A stretch of DNA of 50,123 nucleotides from Tepidiphilus sp. J10 (GTDB taxonomy: Bacteria > Pseudomonadota > Gammaproteobacteria > Burkholderiales > Thiobacillaceae). The DNA lies in NCBI GenBank assembly GCA_945897955.1, contig CAMDGQ010000027.1:1-50123 (forward strand), written 5' to 3'. The stretch's first letter is position 1; the number at the start of each line of letters is the position of its first letter. Shown here piece by piece: positions 24,751 to 33,800 of the stretch. A program made the position numbers and the translations under genes. The notes below the pieces were generated by a model. The model was not told where the DNA came from, searched no databases, and worked only from the letters and a program-made list of their open reading frames with translations.

Positions 24751-25948
24751 AACAAAACCTCTATGTATTCACGCACATAAAATCAATCTCCCATTACTGG
24801 CCGATTTTCCAAAATCACGTTTGGATATCAACCCATTTTATTACAAGTCATATTATGAAGGCCGTTGGGGAACCTACCTACTAGAAGAACTGGACAAACT
24901 AAGCAGTAGCAAGCACCCCATTCTACTGTTTCTCGATTCCTTTACCATTTCAAATATACATCTACCAGATATCAGAAACTACACAGGCGAGATATATCTT
25001 TTTGTTGGCGACACTCAGCATGGCTCTTTGAATGGCCTGCTTTCATTGATATCGCTTTCTCACAGCAAATGTATATCCAAAATTTTCTTTGTCAACAATC
25101 CTCAACATGCACACTGGTTTGCACGTCACAAAGAGGATTTCAAACGTTTTTTTTACTTTCCAATCGGGTTCGCAAACCATTGCAGAACTTCATGCTGGGA
25201 AGATCAATTGGTTTCCAACTCTGTCATTCATGTTGGCAATATACTTTCTACTCACAAATTCAGAAAGCACATTCTCGATGGCTTGAGAGATAACAATGTT
25301 CCCATTGCCCTGCTCCGAACTGAAAACTATCGCCAAGCCAATTCACTCCATGCAAACTCGAATGCCTCAATCAACATTTCGTTGAACAGCGATATATCCT
25401 TCAGGATATCCGAAATACTGGTTTCCGGTGGTTTGTGCATAACTGATAAAATCGGCTATGTGCAAAGACTTAATTTCCCATTTCTTTCAGAGAAAAATAT
25501 TTTCGAGTTTGACAGCATGGTCGAACTTGCTTCCATTATTCTCGATCTTCCAGGCCGGCTTACAACAAGAAAGTTTATAAAACACAACGACCTATTTTCC
25601 GGTTGCAAAATGGATTTTTTCGATGATATTTTCGTATTTTCCAAACCGGTACAGGAGCCCAGATTAAGTATATGGTCAAATACCGGAGGTGGAAGACTGT
25701 CCTCTCTGGAGTCATACATTACCACGAGAAATTCTTGTATTGAGGAGAAGTTTCCCAGCATGAATATTCACATTCACACGAGTGATAGTTTCGACTCGTT
25801 TCTGGATATTCTCGACCTAAACAGACTGAACATAATTGCCGGTGTTGCCAGCAACTATTACGAAATTGCACAGACTATCGTTAAAACATTCAAGCTTGAA
25901 AGCAAGATCAAGTTGGTTAGATCCGATGCCGAGCAAACTACAATCTAA
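24740..25948 (+). CDS. Putative GT-B glycosyltransferase (CgeB/Glyco_trans_1_2-like)
   Basis: The 402-residue protein lacks a clear N-terminal match. Its centre resembles the donor-binding half of GT-B enzymes of the CgeB/Glyco_trans_1_2 type: FVNNPQHAHWFARHKEDF, YFPIGFANHC, SVIHVGNILSTHKFRKHIL, and SINISLNSDISFRISEILVS followed by GGLCITDKI, then a FEFDSMVELASIILDL segment. The C-terminal ~90 residues (LSIWSNTGGGRLSSLESYI onward) are a separate alpha/beta region I do not recognise. AAGGAAG precedes the second in-frame ATG (24740), which is preferred over 24722. It overlaps the FkbM gene before it by 11 bases, so coupling is likely. A role in adding a capsule sugar is inferred from context. 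Confidence 0.6.
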   Translation: MPPETKPLCIHAHKINLPLLADFPKSRLDINPFYYKSYYEGRWGTYLLEELDKLSSSKHPILLFLDSFTISNIHLPDIRNYTGEIYLFVGDTQHGSLNGLLSLISLSHSKCISKIFFVNNPQHAHWFARHKEDFKRFFYFPIGFANHCRTSCWEDQLVSNSVIHVGNILSTHKFRKHILDGLRDNNVPIALLRTENYRQANSLHANSNASINISLNSDISFRISEILVSGGLCITDKIGYVQRLNFPFLSEKNIFEFDSMVELASIILDLPGRLTTRKFIKHNDLFSGCKMDFFDDIFVFSKPVQEPRLSIWSNTGGGRLSSLESYITTRNSCIEEKFPSMNIHIHTSDSFDSFLDILDLNRLNIIAGVASNYYEIAQTIVKTFKLESKIKLVRSDAEQTTI

Positions 25949-26222
25949 GGGTTATTTCAGCTTTTTTGTTGCTTCAATGGCAATGGAACAAACTTACGTT
26001 TGTAGCTATAGCATTCACATACCTTATGTTTGACACAATCAATAAAACTCCGGTGGATATAACCTTCTCAACAGCGCTCCAATTTTCATCGGAATCCTCT
26101 TTTTGGTACATGATTTACAATCAATTAATTAACTTCAAGAACAACCGTATTCATATTCAATGCTGCATTTATTAGCAGGTCGTACTTTTACATAAATCTC
26201 ATACTATCTGTCAACATAGTTT
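25949..26222. other. AT-rich intergenic gap without a convincing gene
   Basis: These 274 bases separate the GT-B-like gene from the second sulfotransferase. The longest plus-strand frame (25966-26175, 69 codons) has no ribosome-binding site and a composition unlike a soluble or membrane protein. No strong hairpin with a T-run was seen. An internal promoter is possible but no clear -35/-10 pair stood out. Confidence 0.5.
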
Positions 26223-26957
26223 ATGCTTTTCTTCATCAACTCAATGCCCAAAGCCGGCAGCACATCCTACTATTACTGTGCACAATCCTTGCTCGAAGCA
26301 TTTAGCAAGACTGATGGACTACCATTTTTGCAGAATGCAATCTCCACCGGGATTATTCCAGGTTCGGGCTATTTTGTTGAAAGCACTGACAACTCATCCA
26401 TTTCCTTGGAAACTTTACAATATCTGATCAACTTATCAAATCAGCATGGAGATATTCTAGTAAAGATACATTCTGATACCAATACTCACCTTCTTGATGC
26501 TTTGCGTCAGGGCAATATAAAAATGGTGTTCATACAGAGAGATCCAAGAGATGTTGTCATTTCTGCAAAAGATCACGCGCAAAGATCAATGTTGGAAGGT
26601 AGTCAGCAATTCTCTGACTGCTTCTCGATGACCGGTGCTGTAGGCATGAGCACCTTTTGGTCCGAAGTAGCTTATCGATGGAAGTGGTCCAATACTGCCT
26701 TGATTGTCAACTATGAGGATTTTTCTTCTGACAGTACTGCCGAATTGGACCGACTGGCACGTTACCTGGGTTGCGATCAAGACAGTAGATTGTTTTTGAA
26801 TGTTGAATGTATCAAGCGCCTTGACATACCATTTTCGGCAAGCAGATTAAACAAGGCTATTGGAACACGATGGCGAATGGATGATAACGCTCCATTTTTA
26901 AGGAGTCTACCCTTTCTTAATCACATGTCCATTCTTCTCGGATATCCATTGTCTTAA
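26223..26957 (+). CDS. Sulfotransferase (sulfotransferase family 1 type)
   Basis: The 244-residue protein begins MLFFINSMPKAGSTSYYYC, the 5'-phosphosulfate-binding loop with its essential lysine. The 3'-phosphate motif is MVFIQRDPRDVVISAKDHAQ at ~107-126. VNYEDFSSDSTAELDRLARYLG follows, as in PF00685-type sulfotransferases. PAPS is the expected donor and a capsule sugar the expected acceptor. The absence of leader or membrane segments puts it in the cytoplasm. With the family 2 enzyme at 20226 it gives the locus two unrelated sulfotransferases, so at least two positions may be sulfated. No clear ribosome-binding site precedes the ATG. About 106 bases of AT-rich DNA follow before the next gene. 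Confidence 0.85.
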   Translation: MLFFINSMPKAGSTSYYYCAQSLLEAFSKTDGLPFLQNAISTGIIPGSGYFVESTDNSSISLETLQYLINLSNQHGDILVKIHSDTNTHLLDALRQGNIKMVFIQRDPRDVVISAKDHAQRSMLEGSQQFSDCFSMTGAVGMSTFWSEVAYRWKWSNTALIVNYEDFSSDSTAELDRLARYLGCDQDSRLFLNVECIKRLDIPFSASRLNKAIGTRWRMDDNAPFLRSLPFLNHMSILLGYPLS

Positions 26958-27063
26958 CCCGACGTTTCAAACATTCATTTTCATTATCAGCAGAATACTT
27001 TAATTATACTGATACTCATTACACAGGCTCAACACTCTTCTATCAATTTTATATTGGGTTATC

Positions 27064-27777
27064 ATGGACAACACCGCGATTGAAAGAATTGACTCGTTCA
27101 TGGAGTCTGGTTTCAACAAAATTGAAGGCTGGGTCGTACCCACCATAAAGAATATTTTGAAAAGCATTTCCATAGTACAGGATAATCATCAAATTCAGGG
27201 CGGGATTTTCGAGATTGGTGTTCACCACGGAAAATTTTTTATTCTACTTTGCCAATTATTGAGAACTGACGAATTTGCCTTGGCAATCGATTTATTCAGC
27301 AAACAGGAACTCAATATCGACCACAGCGGGCGAGGAGGTTATGAAGCATTTTCAAGTAATGTTGACAGCTACTGCCCCAACCCTTTTCATATCATGTCGC
27401 TTGAGGCTGACAGCCTGGATCTTCAGCCGGAGGACATTCGTTCAAAAATTGGATCTGCAAGATTAATAAGTGTCGATGGGGGGCACACCTGCGAGCATAC
27501 ATTGCATGATATACATCTGTCATCTCAATTAATTACCGGTGGAGGTGTTATTATCCTAGATGACTATTACAATCAGGAATGGCCAGGTGTCCACGAGGGA
27601 TTCATCAAGTATATGCTTCATCATAATAGAAAATTATGTCCATTTGCTTATCAAGGCAATAAACTATTTCTCACAACCATTTCATGGCACCAGATTTTTC
27701 TGCGCGAAATAGCACAACTCACACCCAATCACAAAATTGTCAAGATGTCGGGTTTTGACGTTATTTCCATCAAGTAA
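27064..27777 (+). CDS. SAM-dependent methyltransferase (Methyltransf_24/TylF-like)
   Basis: The 237-residue protein has a class I fold. Motif I is GGIFEIGVHHGKFFILLC, followed by ALAIDLF. A characteristic LISVDGGHTCEHTLHDIHL stretch and GGGVIILDDYYNQEWPGVHEGF carry the acidic and histidine residues that bind a divalent metal in metal-dependent O-methyltransferases of the TylF/Methyltransf_24 type. It is a different fold subgroup from the FkbM proteins in the locus. The likely substrate is a sugar hydroxyl in the polysaccharide. It starts at ATG 27064 and is followed six bases later by a GTG-started glycosyltransferase, so the two are probably translated together. The 106-bp gap upstream is very AT-rich and could hold a promoter. 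Confidence 0.82.
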   Translation: MDNTAIERIDSFMESGFNKIEGWVVPTIKNILKSISIVQDNHQIQGGIFEIGVHHGKFFILLCQLLRTDEFALAIDLFSKQELNIDHSGRGGYEAFSSNVDSYCPNPFHIMSLEADSLDLQPEDIRSKIGSARLISVDGGHTCEHTLHDIHLSSQLITGGGVIILDDYYNQEWPGVHEGFIKYMLHHNRKLCPFAYQGNKLFLTTISWHQIFLREIAQLTPNHKIVKMSGFDVISIK

Positions 27778-27783
27778 TTTCGC

Positions 27784-30700
27784 GTGTTCTCTGAATTTCA
27801 TTCAATAAACCGTGCAAGAATGCTACTGCGCCAGAAAGATCTTCCTGGCGCTTTTTCTTCCTTTCCCAGGGACAGCACCGACTTACCATTAACCAATCCA
27901 TGGTGGTGGTTACTTGAATTACATAGAATTGAGGCAGGAACCGCTTTCAATAATTCTAAAAAAGATCATTTAACACTTTACTTTTCACCGGAGAATACGG
28001 CAAATAATTACCAGAATCTGCTTTATTCCGCCCTTTCTGCTTCAGGTGTTGCCCACGCTCCAATCACTCCAAGTGAAGTCTCATTCCTGCCTGCAAGACT
28101 GATCAATAACAGTTCCACCGTCATATTTCATCAGCACTGGCTCAGGGATATTTATACGGGAAATGATCCCTCAGTATCTGACACACAGTCCATCGAACTT
28201 TACTTCAACCAGCTTCGGCAATTTCGCGTTCTTGGCGGGAAGATTATCTGGACCATCCATAATCTTTACGACCATGACATCATCAGCCCGGTTCATCGTC
28301 AACTCAACCACCAATGTCTTTGCCAGATGATTCAACTGGCTGACTTGATACTGATTCACAGCCCGGATTCACAATCTGCGCTTGAGGCTGCATGCCACAT
28401 GGACATCACCGATCGAGTGCATGTTCTACCTCATCCCCTCTATGACTCAATGCTGTCCATTCATCAGATATGTCCAACTGAACTTGATGGATGCAGTGAT
28501 TTTAACGGCCTTACCTACCTCTGCTTCGGATTGCTACGTCCCTACAAGGGTGGACTTGCTCTCCTGTTCGACTATGTTGCCGCGCTCAAGTCAGGACAGT
28601 TGGAAAATTCCCGGCTTATCTTTGCCGGTGTTGTTCTGGACAAGTCCTTGTTGCGTGAACATGCTCTATTACCCGACTCTCTGCGTAAAAAGATCATCTT
28701 TATCAATCGACGCATATCAGATCATGAACTTGCCTGGCTTTGCAGCAACTCGAATATCGCTGTTCTCCCTTACCGGGAAATTTTGACTTCAGGAAGTTTT
28801 TATCAAGCGACTACGTTTTCGTTGCCGACGATTGTCCCTGCAACCGGAATGTTTACCTCTTTGGTTAAAGATGGTGAAGACGCGTTGGTCTACAAACACG
28901 ACGTTGACTTGCGTTCAACTCTTGCACGAGCTTATGACCTTGGCCGACCGGCCTTGAAACGCATGGGTAATAATGCCTTGTTGCGGCATCAATCATTATC
29001 GGCTTCGGAGCTAGTATCAAAGCGATTTTCAGAACTCCTGTTTCAATTGGTCCTTAGTTCGCCACCTTCTGTCAGGTCTGATCGAAGTGAATCTACTGTC
29101 CGGTTGGCCAGCATCCTCAGCGAGGACTCTCTCAGCTCAAAATCCACCCTGCTGGAAATTTTTCTTGATCTTGCCTCACTTTCATCATACGAGAAAGCGT
29201 GCTGGATTACGTGGTGTGGTCTCCTTGTTAAGGGATGTGGCAGACAAGTCCGGCTTGTTTTATTCGAGTCTGATATGGATGAAACCGTTATCAAGCGTAG
29301 TACGCTCTACACGTTAACGCAGGGATGTACCGTGCTACTGAAGAAAGACAAGACAGTTCTATTGTCTTCTTCCGGTAATTTTGTACATATCAGCAGTTCG
29401 ATGACACTATCGGATAAACTGCTGCACCGATTTGACCTTGTTTTTGTACATCCGAATTCATTACCCTGTATTTGGGCGACAGATGTTTTTCTTCGCTTGA
29501 CAGGTGAGTCCGAATGGATTGATTCATTATGCCCCCCTCTGGTTGAAGCAACTGACAAGAGCTGGAAAACCCGGTTTGAGGAATGGATTGCCAATGTGGT
29601 ACCGGCAGGGTTTGCCGCTTCTGTACTCACTTCCATTCACAATGGCAGTGAATTTCTGACGGGTTTTATCGATAATACAAGCAAATGGAATAATTATTCT
29701 CAATACGAGCACTTTTTAATTCGTGCAGATTCTCAACATAATGAACATAACGATATTCTTGATCATGTTCTTCAAAACGAAAATGCTGTTTACATCAATA
29801 TTGAACAAGACCCCGGCCTTTATTCAGTCTGGAACCTGGCAGCACGACTTTCTGGCGCTCAATATCTGACCAATGCGAATCTGGATGATCGTCGCGCACC
29901 CGAGCATCTAACGACACTGGTTGATCATCTGGAGGAGCATCCCGATATTGCCGTTGTCAGCACCCAGCTTCGGGTAACTACTCAGCCCAATATTCCATGG
30001 GATGATGCGCATGATTCTGACCTTTTATTCAACACCGAGGAATCACCTTGTTACGCGACTGACAGATTGTTCATACGCGATACCAGCGGTGTGAAATCGT
30101 ACAATTTACCTCACTGCATGCCGGTTTGGCGACGTAGTCTGCATTTGCATGCCGGTTATTTTCGTGAACAACGTTATGGTCCCTCAGCGGATTGGGCTTT
30201 CTGGTCAGCTGCCGGTGCATTGGGGTTTCGTTTTGCCTTTCTGGCTTCGCCCATGGGGCTTTATCTGCGTCATGACGATTCTTACTGGCGAAGAAATTCT
30301 GATCAGGATTTCGACCAGCGCATTGTTGCCGAATATGCCGATATGGCATTACATGGAATCAATCAAAAACGAGAAGACTTTACGTTACGGCAGCGTATTG
30401 ATGAATCACTCTCCGCATACCTCGAAGGAGACTCACTCGGCATCTTGAGTAGTTTGCTTGATTGCGCTTTGCGTCTGCAACATCTTGATCTCGTTGACAG
30501 TAATATATCGGCCTCGCGTGAACTGATAGATCTCATGGCCAAGCAGTGGCTTGGCATGTCTCAATTTGTTTATTTCGTCGAACAGCGTATATCAATACTT
30601 CACGACATGAATAATACATTGCATAACATTCAGAGTTTGATTATCGAATTACTGCATGAGTATTCGGTTCTTGAACTTGAGTCTCCCGTTCTATTCCACG

Positions 30701-30921
30701 AATGCACCGAACGTGCGTTGATCGATTATTTCATGATGACGAGATCCATGCTGCCACTGCTTTCCCTGGCATATTTACGTCATTGCCAGGATCGTTCCGC
30801 TGATGAAGCCAGATTGCTGGCCCTTGCCTTCAAGCAGTCCCCGCATTCATTTCAGAAAATGAAGGATTTCATTTACCTTCGAAAACCTGTTTCGAAAAAT
30901 TCCTTCTCACCCGCAATCTGA
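27784..30921 (+). CDS. Bifunctional glycosyltransferase: GT-B (GT4-like) + DPGLY-type GT-A
   Basis: The 1045-residue protein starts at GTG 27784. Residues ~60-420 are a GT-B enzyme: WTIHNLYDHDIISPVHRQLN, VHVLPHPLYDSM, YLCFGLLRPYKGGLALLFDY, and NIAVLPYREILTSGSFYQAT in place of the usual E-x7-E region. A linker of ~180 residues follows. Residues ~615-880 are the DPGLY module: FAASVLTSIHNGSEFLTGFI, DPGLYSVWNLAARLS from 676, NANLDDRR ending at 704, HCMPVWRRSLHLHAGYF and SADWAFWSAAGALGF. The last ~150 residues are helical. Two sugars per cycle are plausible. It is the last of the AT-rich genes; 107 bp later the GC-rich glycosyltransferase begins. The 107-bp gap has a weak 7-bp GTCATC/GATGAC stem but no T-run. 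Confidence 0.8.
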   Translation: MFSEFHSINRARMLLRQKDLPGAFSSFPRDSTDLPLTNPWWWLLELHRIEAGTAFNNSKKDHLTLYFSPENTANNYQNLLYSALSASGVAHAPITPSEVSFLPARLINNSSTVIFHQHWLRDIYTGNDPSVSDTQSIELYFNQLRQFRVLGGKIIWTIHNLYDHDIISPVHRQLNHQCLCQMIQLADLILIHSPDSQSALEAACHMDITDRVHVLPHPLYDSMLSIHQICPTELDGCSDFNGLTYLCFGLLRPYKGGLALLFDYVAALKSGQLENSRLIFAGVVLDKSLLREHALLPDSLRKKIIFINRRISDHELAWLCSNSNIAVLPYREILTSGSFYQATTFSLPTIVPATGMFTSLVKDGEDALVYKHDVDLRSTLARAYDLGRPALKRMGNNALLRHQSLSASELVSKRFSELLFQLVLSSPPSVRSDRSESTVRLASILSEDSLSSKSTLLEIFLDLASLSSYEKACWITWCGLLVKGCGRQVRLVLFESDMDETVIKRSTLYTLTQGCTVLLKKDKTVLLSSSGNFVHISSSMTLSDKLLHRFDLVFVHPNSLPCIWATDVFLRLTGESEWIDSLCPPLVEATDKSWKTRFEEWIANVVPAGFAASVLTSIHNGSEFLTGFIDNTSKWNNYSQYEHFLIRADSQHNEHNDILDHVLQNENAVYINIEQDPGLYSVWNLAARLSGAQYLTNANLDDRRAPEHLTTLVDHLEEHPDIAVVSTQLRVTTQPNIPWDDAHDSDLLFNTEESPCYATDRLFIRDTSGVKSYNLPHCMPVWRRSLHLHAGYFREQRYGPSADWAFWSAAGALGFRFAFLASPMGLYLRHDDSYWRRNSDQDFDQRIVAEYADMALHGINQKREDFTLRQRIDESLSAYLEGDSLGILSSLLDCALRLQHLDLVDSNISASRELIDLMAKQWLGMSQFVYFVEQRISILHDMNNTLHNIQSLIIELLHEYSVLELESPVLFHECTERALIDYFMMTRSMLPLLSLAYLRHCQDRSADEARLLALAFKQSPHSFQKMKDFIYLRKPVSKNSFSPAI

Positions 30922-31028
30922 TACTCCAATGTGGAATTCCTGGTTGCCCCCTGTCATCAAGCACTCCAATCGGATGACAACGCTTTGCGACAGATCACGC
31001 TGTTCACTGGAGTAACCAGGGCGCAACC

Positions 31029-33800
31029 ATGATCCGACGCATACTGACTTTCCTTAAGCACCTGCCTGTCACCCGAAAGGGCCGTCAATACGCTCGTGAT
31101 CTCCACTTGATCGAAACCTCGACCTATTTCGATCCGGCCTGGTATGCACAACATCTTGCGGTACCCACAGACACAAGCCCGAACAATGCCGCCAGGCATT
31201 ACCTGCTGCATGGCGCCAATGCGGGAATGGACCCCGGACCGCTTTTCTCGAGCAGTCAGTACCTGGCTTCAAATCCCGATGTTGCCCTCGCGGGCATGAA
31301 TCCACTCGTGCACTTCCTGCGCTATGGTCAGTTCGAGGGGCGTTTTCCGCGAGCCGGCAACAACGCATTCGGCCTGGATGAAAAGTTGTGGACCGAACCG
31401 GGGAATACGCCTTGTCTGCAAGCCTTGAGGAACATTCTTGACGATTCGTCCCTGCCTGAACCTGAACGCATCTATGCCGCCTGGGCACTGGCCCGTTGGC
31501 ACGGCGCACAGGGACACTGGGCCGAGCTAGCACCTCTGCTTGTGTTTTTGAATGCGCAGGATTCCCGCCATGTATTCCTGCGCACGCTGCCGCTCATTGA
31601 AATTGACGCATTGATCAAGTCGGGGGATTACCGCCAGGCCGGGGAACGGCTTGACGTACTTGTGCATCAGTTTCCAGGCAATGGCGATCTCCTGCTGGCG
31701 CAAGCCAACAGGATTGCCGATCTGCATTCGGTTTCAGTTGAACGTCTCGCCTCGATCAATCTGTTGTTCGAACAGACCGGTCTGGCCGGTTTGAGCACAA
31801 TTAATGCCATCAAGGGATTGTCGCTGGACAACATCCGTTCAAGCGCCCCGAAAATCCCGGTCACTGCATTGCAGCATCCCCCGCTGGTAACAGTTCTGAT
31901 CCCCGCATTCAATGCCGCGAAAACCTTGCCCACCGCGCTTGAGAGTCTGGCCGTGCAAACCTGGGCTCGCCTGGAAGTGTTGATCATTGACGACTGTTCA
32001 ACGGAAGACACCGTTTCGATAGCCGAGGCATTTGCCGAACGAGACACGCGCTTCCGGGTGATCCGCTCACCGTTCAGCGAAGGCGCCTATTGCGCTCGCA
32101 ACCGCGGGCTGGAGTCCGCGCGGGGCGAGTTCATCACCGTGCATGACGCGGATGACTGGTCGCATCCCGAAAAACTGGCACTGCAAGTTGCATCCCTGCT
32201 CGACAACCCCCGCCCTGCAGCCAGTGTTTCGCACTGGGTACGCTGCACCGACGACTTGCGCTTCACGGCTTGGCGCATCGAGGAGGGCTGGATTCAACGC
32301 AATGTCTCATCGCTCATGTTCCGACGTCGAGTCTTCGATGAACTCGGATATTGGGACCGGGTCAAGGTCGCCGCGGACACGGAGTATTACTACCGGATTA
32401 TTCAGGCCTATGGCGCCGACGCGATCACCGAGGTCAAGCCCGGGGTTCCCTTGTCATTCGGACGCATGAGCATGCACTCCCTGACCGGGACCAGCGAAAC
32501 GCACGAGCGGACAGCGCTGAATGGTGTGCGCAGGCTCTATATGGATGCCGCCCTGGCCTGGCAACGCCAGAGCAAGAACATCGCGGGCCTGTATCTGACA
32601 GCGCGGCCAGCGCCCAGACCTTTTCCGGTTCCGCCCGCCTTGCGAGTGGATGTTCTGGACTGGCGGGGAGACCAACCCCGGCAGGCGGGCGGTCAAAACA
32701 TTCTGCTGGTAGGACATGCGGCGTCAGGACAGATTTTCGGCGCTGAGCGGTGTTTGCTCGATATCCTGAGAGGGTTGGTTGAACTTGGCGCCAATGTGGT
32801 GGTAGCGCTGCCGCAAGCCGAAAATCAGGCCTATCTGGACGAACTGCGTCAAAGCGCCTGCCATGTATTTGTGCTGCCCTTCACCTGGTGGAGGCAGGGC
32901 GGCAAACCCGCCGCCGGGGTAATTGCAAACTTTCGCCAGTTGCTTGATCGATTTCAGATCAATCTGCTTTATGCCAATACCCTCGTGTTGTCGGAACCCC
33001 TGCTGGCCGCGCGACAAGCCGGGGTGAAAACGCTGCTGCATGTGCATGAACTGCCCGAGCATGACCCCGACCTGTGCGCCACGCTTGGGGCCGAGTCCGA
33101 ACAAGTCCGGCGCCATGTCCTGGATCTGGCCGACCGTCTGGTTGCGAATTCGCGCGCTGTAGCGGATTGGCTGAATGCACACGAGCGCACCGTGATCGTG
33201 CCGAACACGCTCGATTTCTCCCGCTTCGATCTGCCAGCCCGGCCGGAATCGACAACAATCCGGGTGGCGATGCTCAGCAGCAACATCCCGAAAAAGGGGT
33301 TACAGGATTTCGTCGATCTGGCGCGGCAACTGACCAACTCTGACAAGGATCGCATCGAATTTCTTCTGGTCGGCCCGGAAAACGGCCATATCGCCGCTTT
33401 AAGAGAGGCTCGGGCGCATGGCGATATTCCGCAAAGTCTGCGCATTTTCGGAATGGTGGCGGACCCTATCACGGCATTGGCCGAAACCGACATCGTGGTC
33501 AGCCTGTCGCACTGCCAGGAATCATTTGGCCGGGTTGTGCTGGAAGCCATGGCTGCTCGACGTCCGGTGGTTTGCTATGCCTGGGGCGCGCTGCCGGAAT
33601 TGGTGGCGGAGGGAGAAACCGGATTCATGGCACCCTATGGTAACGTCCGCGCGATAGCCGAACGGGTGCGCAACCTGGCATCAGATCCCGCCCTCCGGCG
33701 AGCGATGGGCGAAGCGGGTCGGAAACGGGCGATGAAATTGTATGGATGGCAGATTTTTTTGGAGCGATTGCAATGCAGTATCAATCCTTTCCAGGGGTGA
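31029..33800 (+). CDS. Bifunctional glycosyltransferase: HY-G-EGR-P motif + GT2 + GT4
   Basis: The 923-residue protein opens with two copies of the motif seen in the coiled-coil protein at 10688 (NAARHYLLHGANAGMDPG and NPLVHFLRYGQFEGRFPR, residues ~55-115). A helical region follows to ~285. Residues ~285-510 are a GT2 GT-A domain with LVTVLIPAFNAAKTLPTALE and the metal-binding DADD at 373-376. Residues ~555-915 are a GT4 GT-B domain with NILLVGHAASGQIFGAERC, EFLLVGPENG and the E-x7-E motif ESFGRVVLE. It should add two sugars in sequence. AGGG lies seven bases before the ATG. The gene is GC-rich, unlike the block before it, and overlaps the next gene by 28 bases. Confidence 0.9.
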   Translation: MIRRILTFLKHLPVTRKGRQYARDLHLIETSTYFDPAWYAQHLAVPTDTSPNNAARHYLLHGANAGMDPGPLFSSSQYLASNPDVALAGMNPLVHFLRYGQFEGRFPRAGNNAFGLDEKLWTEPGNTPCLQALRNILDDSSLPEPERIYAAWALARWHGAQGHWAELAPLLVFLNAQDSRHVFLRTLPLIEIDALIKSGDYRQAGERLDVLVHQFPGNGDLLLAQANRIADLHSVSVERLASINLLFEQTGLAGLSTINAIKGLSLDNIRSSAPKIPVTALQHPPLVTVLIPAFNAAKTLPTALESLAVQTWARLEVLIIDDCSTEDTVSIAEAFAERDTRFRVIRSPFSEGAYCARNRGLESARGEFITVHDADDWSHPEKLALQVASLLDNPRPAASVSHWVRCTDDLRFTAWRIEEGWIQRNVSSLMFRRRVFDELGYWDRVKVAADTEYYYRIIQAYGADAITEVKPGVPLSFGRMSMHSLTGTSETHERTALNGVRRLYMDAALAWQRQSKNIAGLYLTARPAPRPFPVPPALRVDVLDWRGDQPRQAGGQNILLVGHAASGQIFGAERCLLDILRGLVELGANVVVALPQAENQAYLDELRQSACHVFVLPFTWWRQGGKPAAGVIANFRQLLDRFQINLLYANTLVLSEPLLAARQAGVKTLLHVHELPEHDPDLCATLGAESEQVRRHVLDLADRLVANSRAVADWLNAHERTVIVPNTLDFSRFDLPARPESTTIRVAMLSSNIPKKGLQDFVDLARQLTNSDKDRIEFLLVGPENGHIAALREARAHGDIPQSLRIFGMVADPITALAETDIVVSLSHCQESFGRVVLEAMAARRPVVCYAWGALPELVAEGETGFMAPYGNVRAIAERVRNLASDPALRRAMGEAGRKRAMKLYGWQIFLERLQCSINPFQG

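Noticed and set aside
25966-26175. 69-codon plus-strand frame in the gap before the second sulfotransferase
   Set aside because: No ribosome-binding site, no recognisable motif, and it lies in AT-rich DNA between well-supported genes.
30922-31028. Hairpin GTCATC/GATGAC as a terminator at the AT-rich/GC-rich boundary
   Set aside because: Only 7 bp with a 14-base loop and no T-run; too weak to call.
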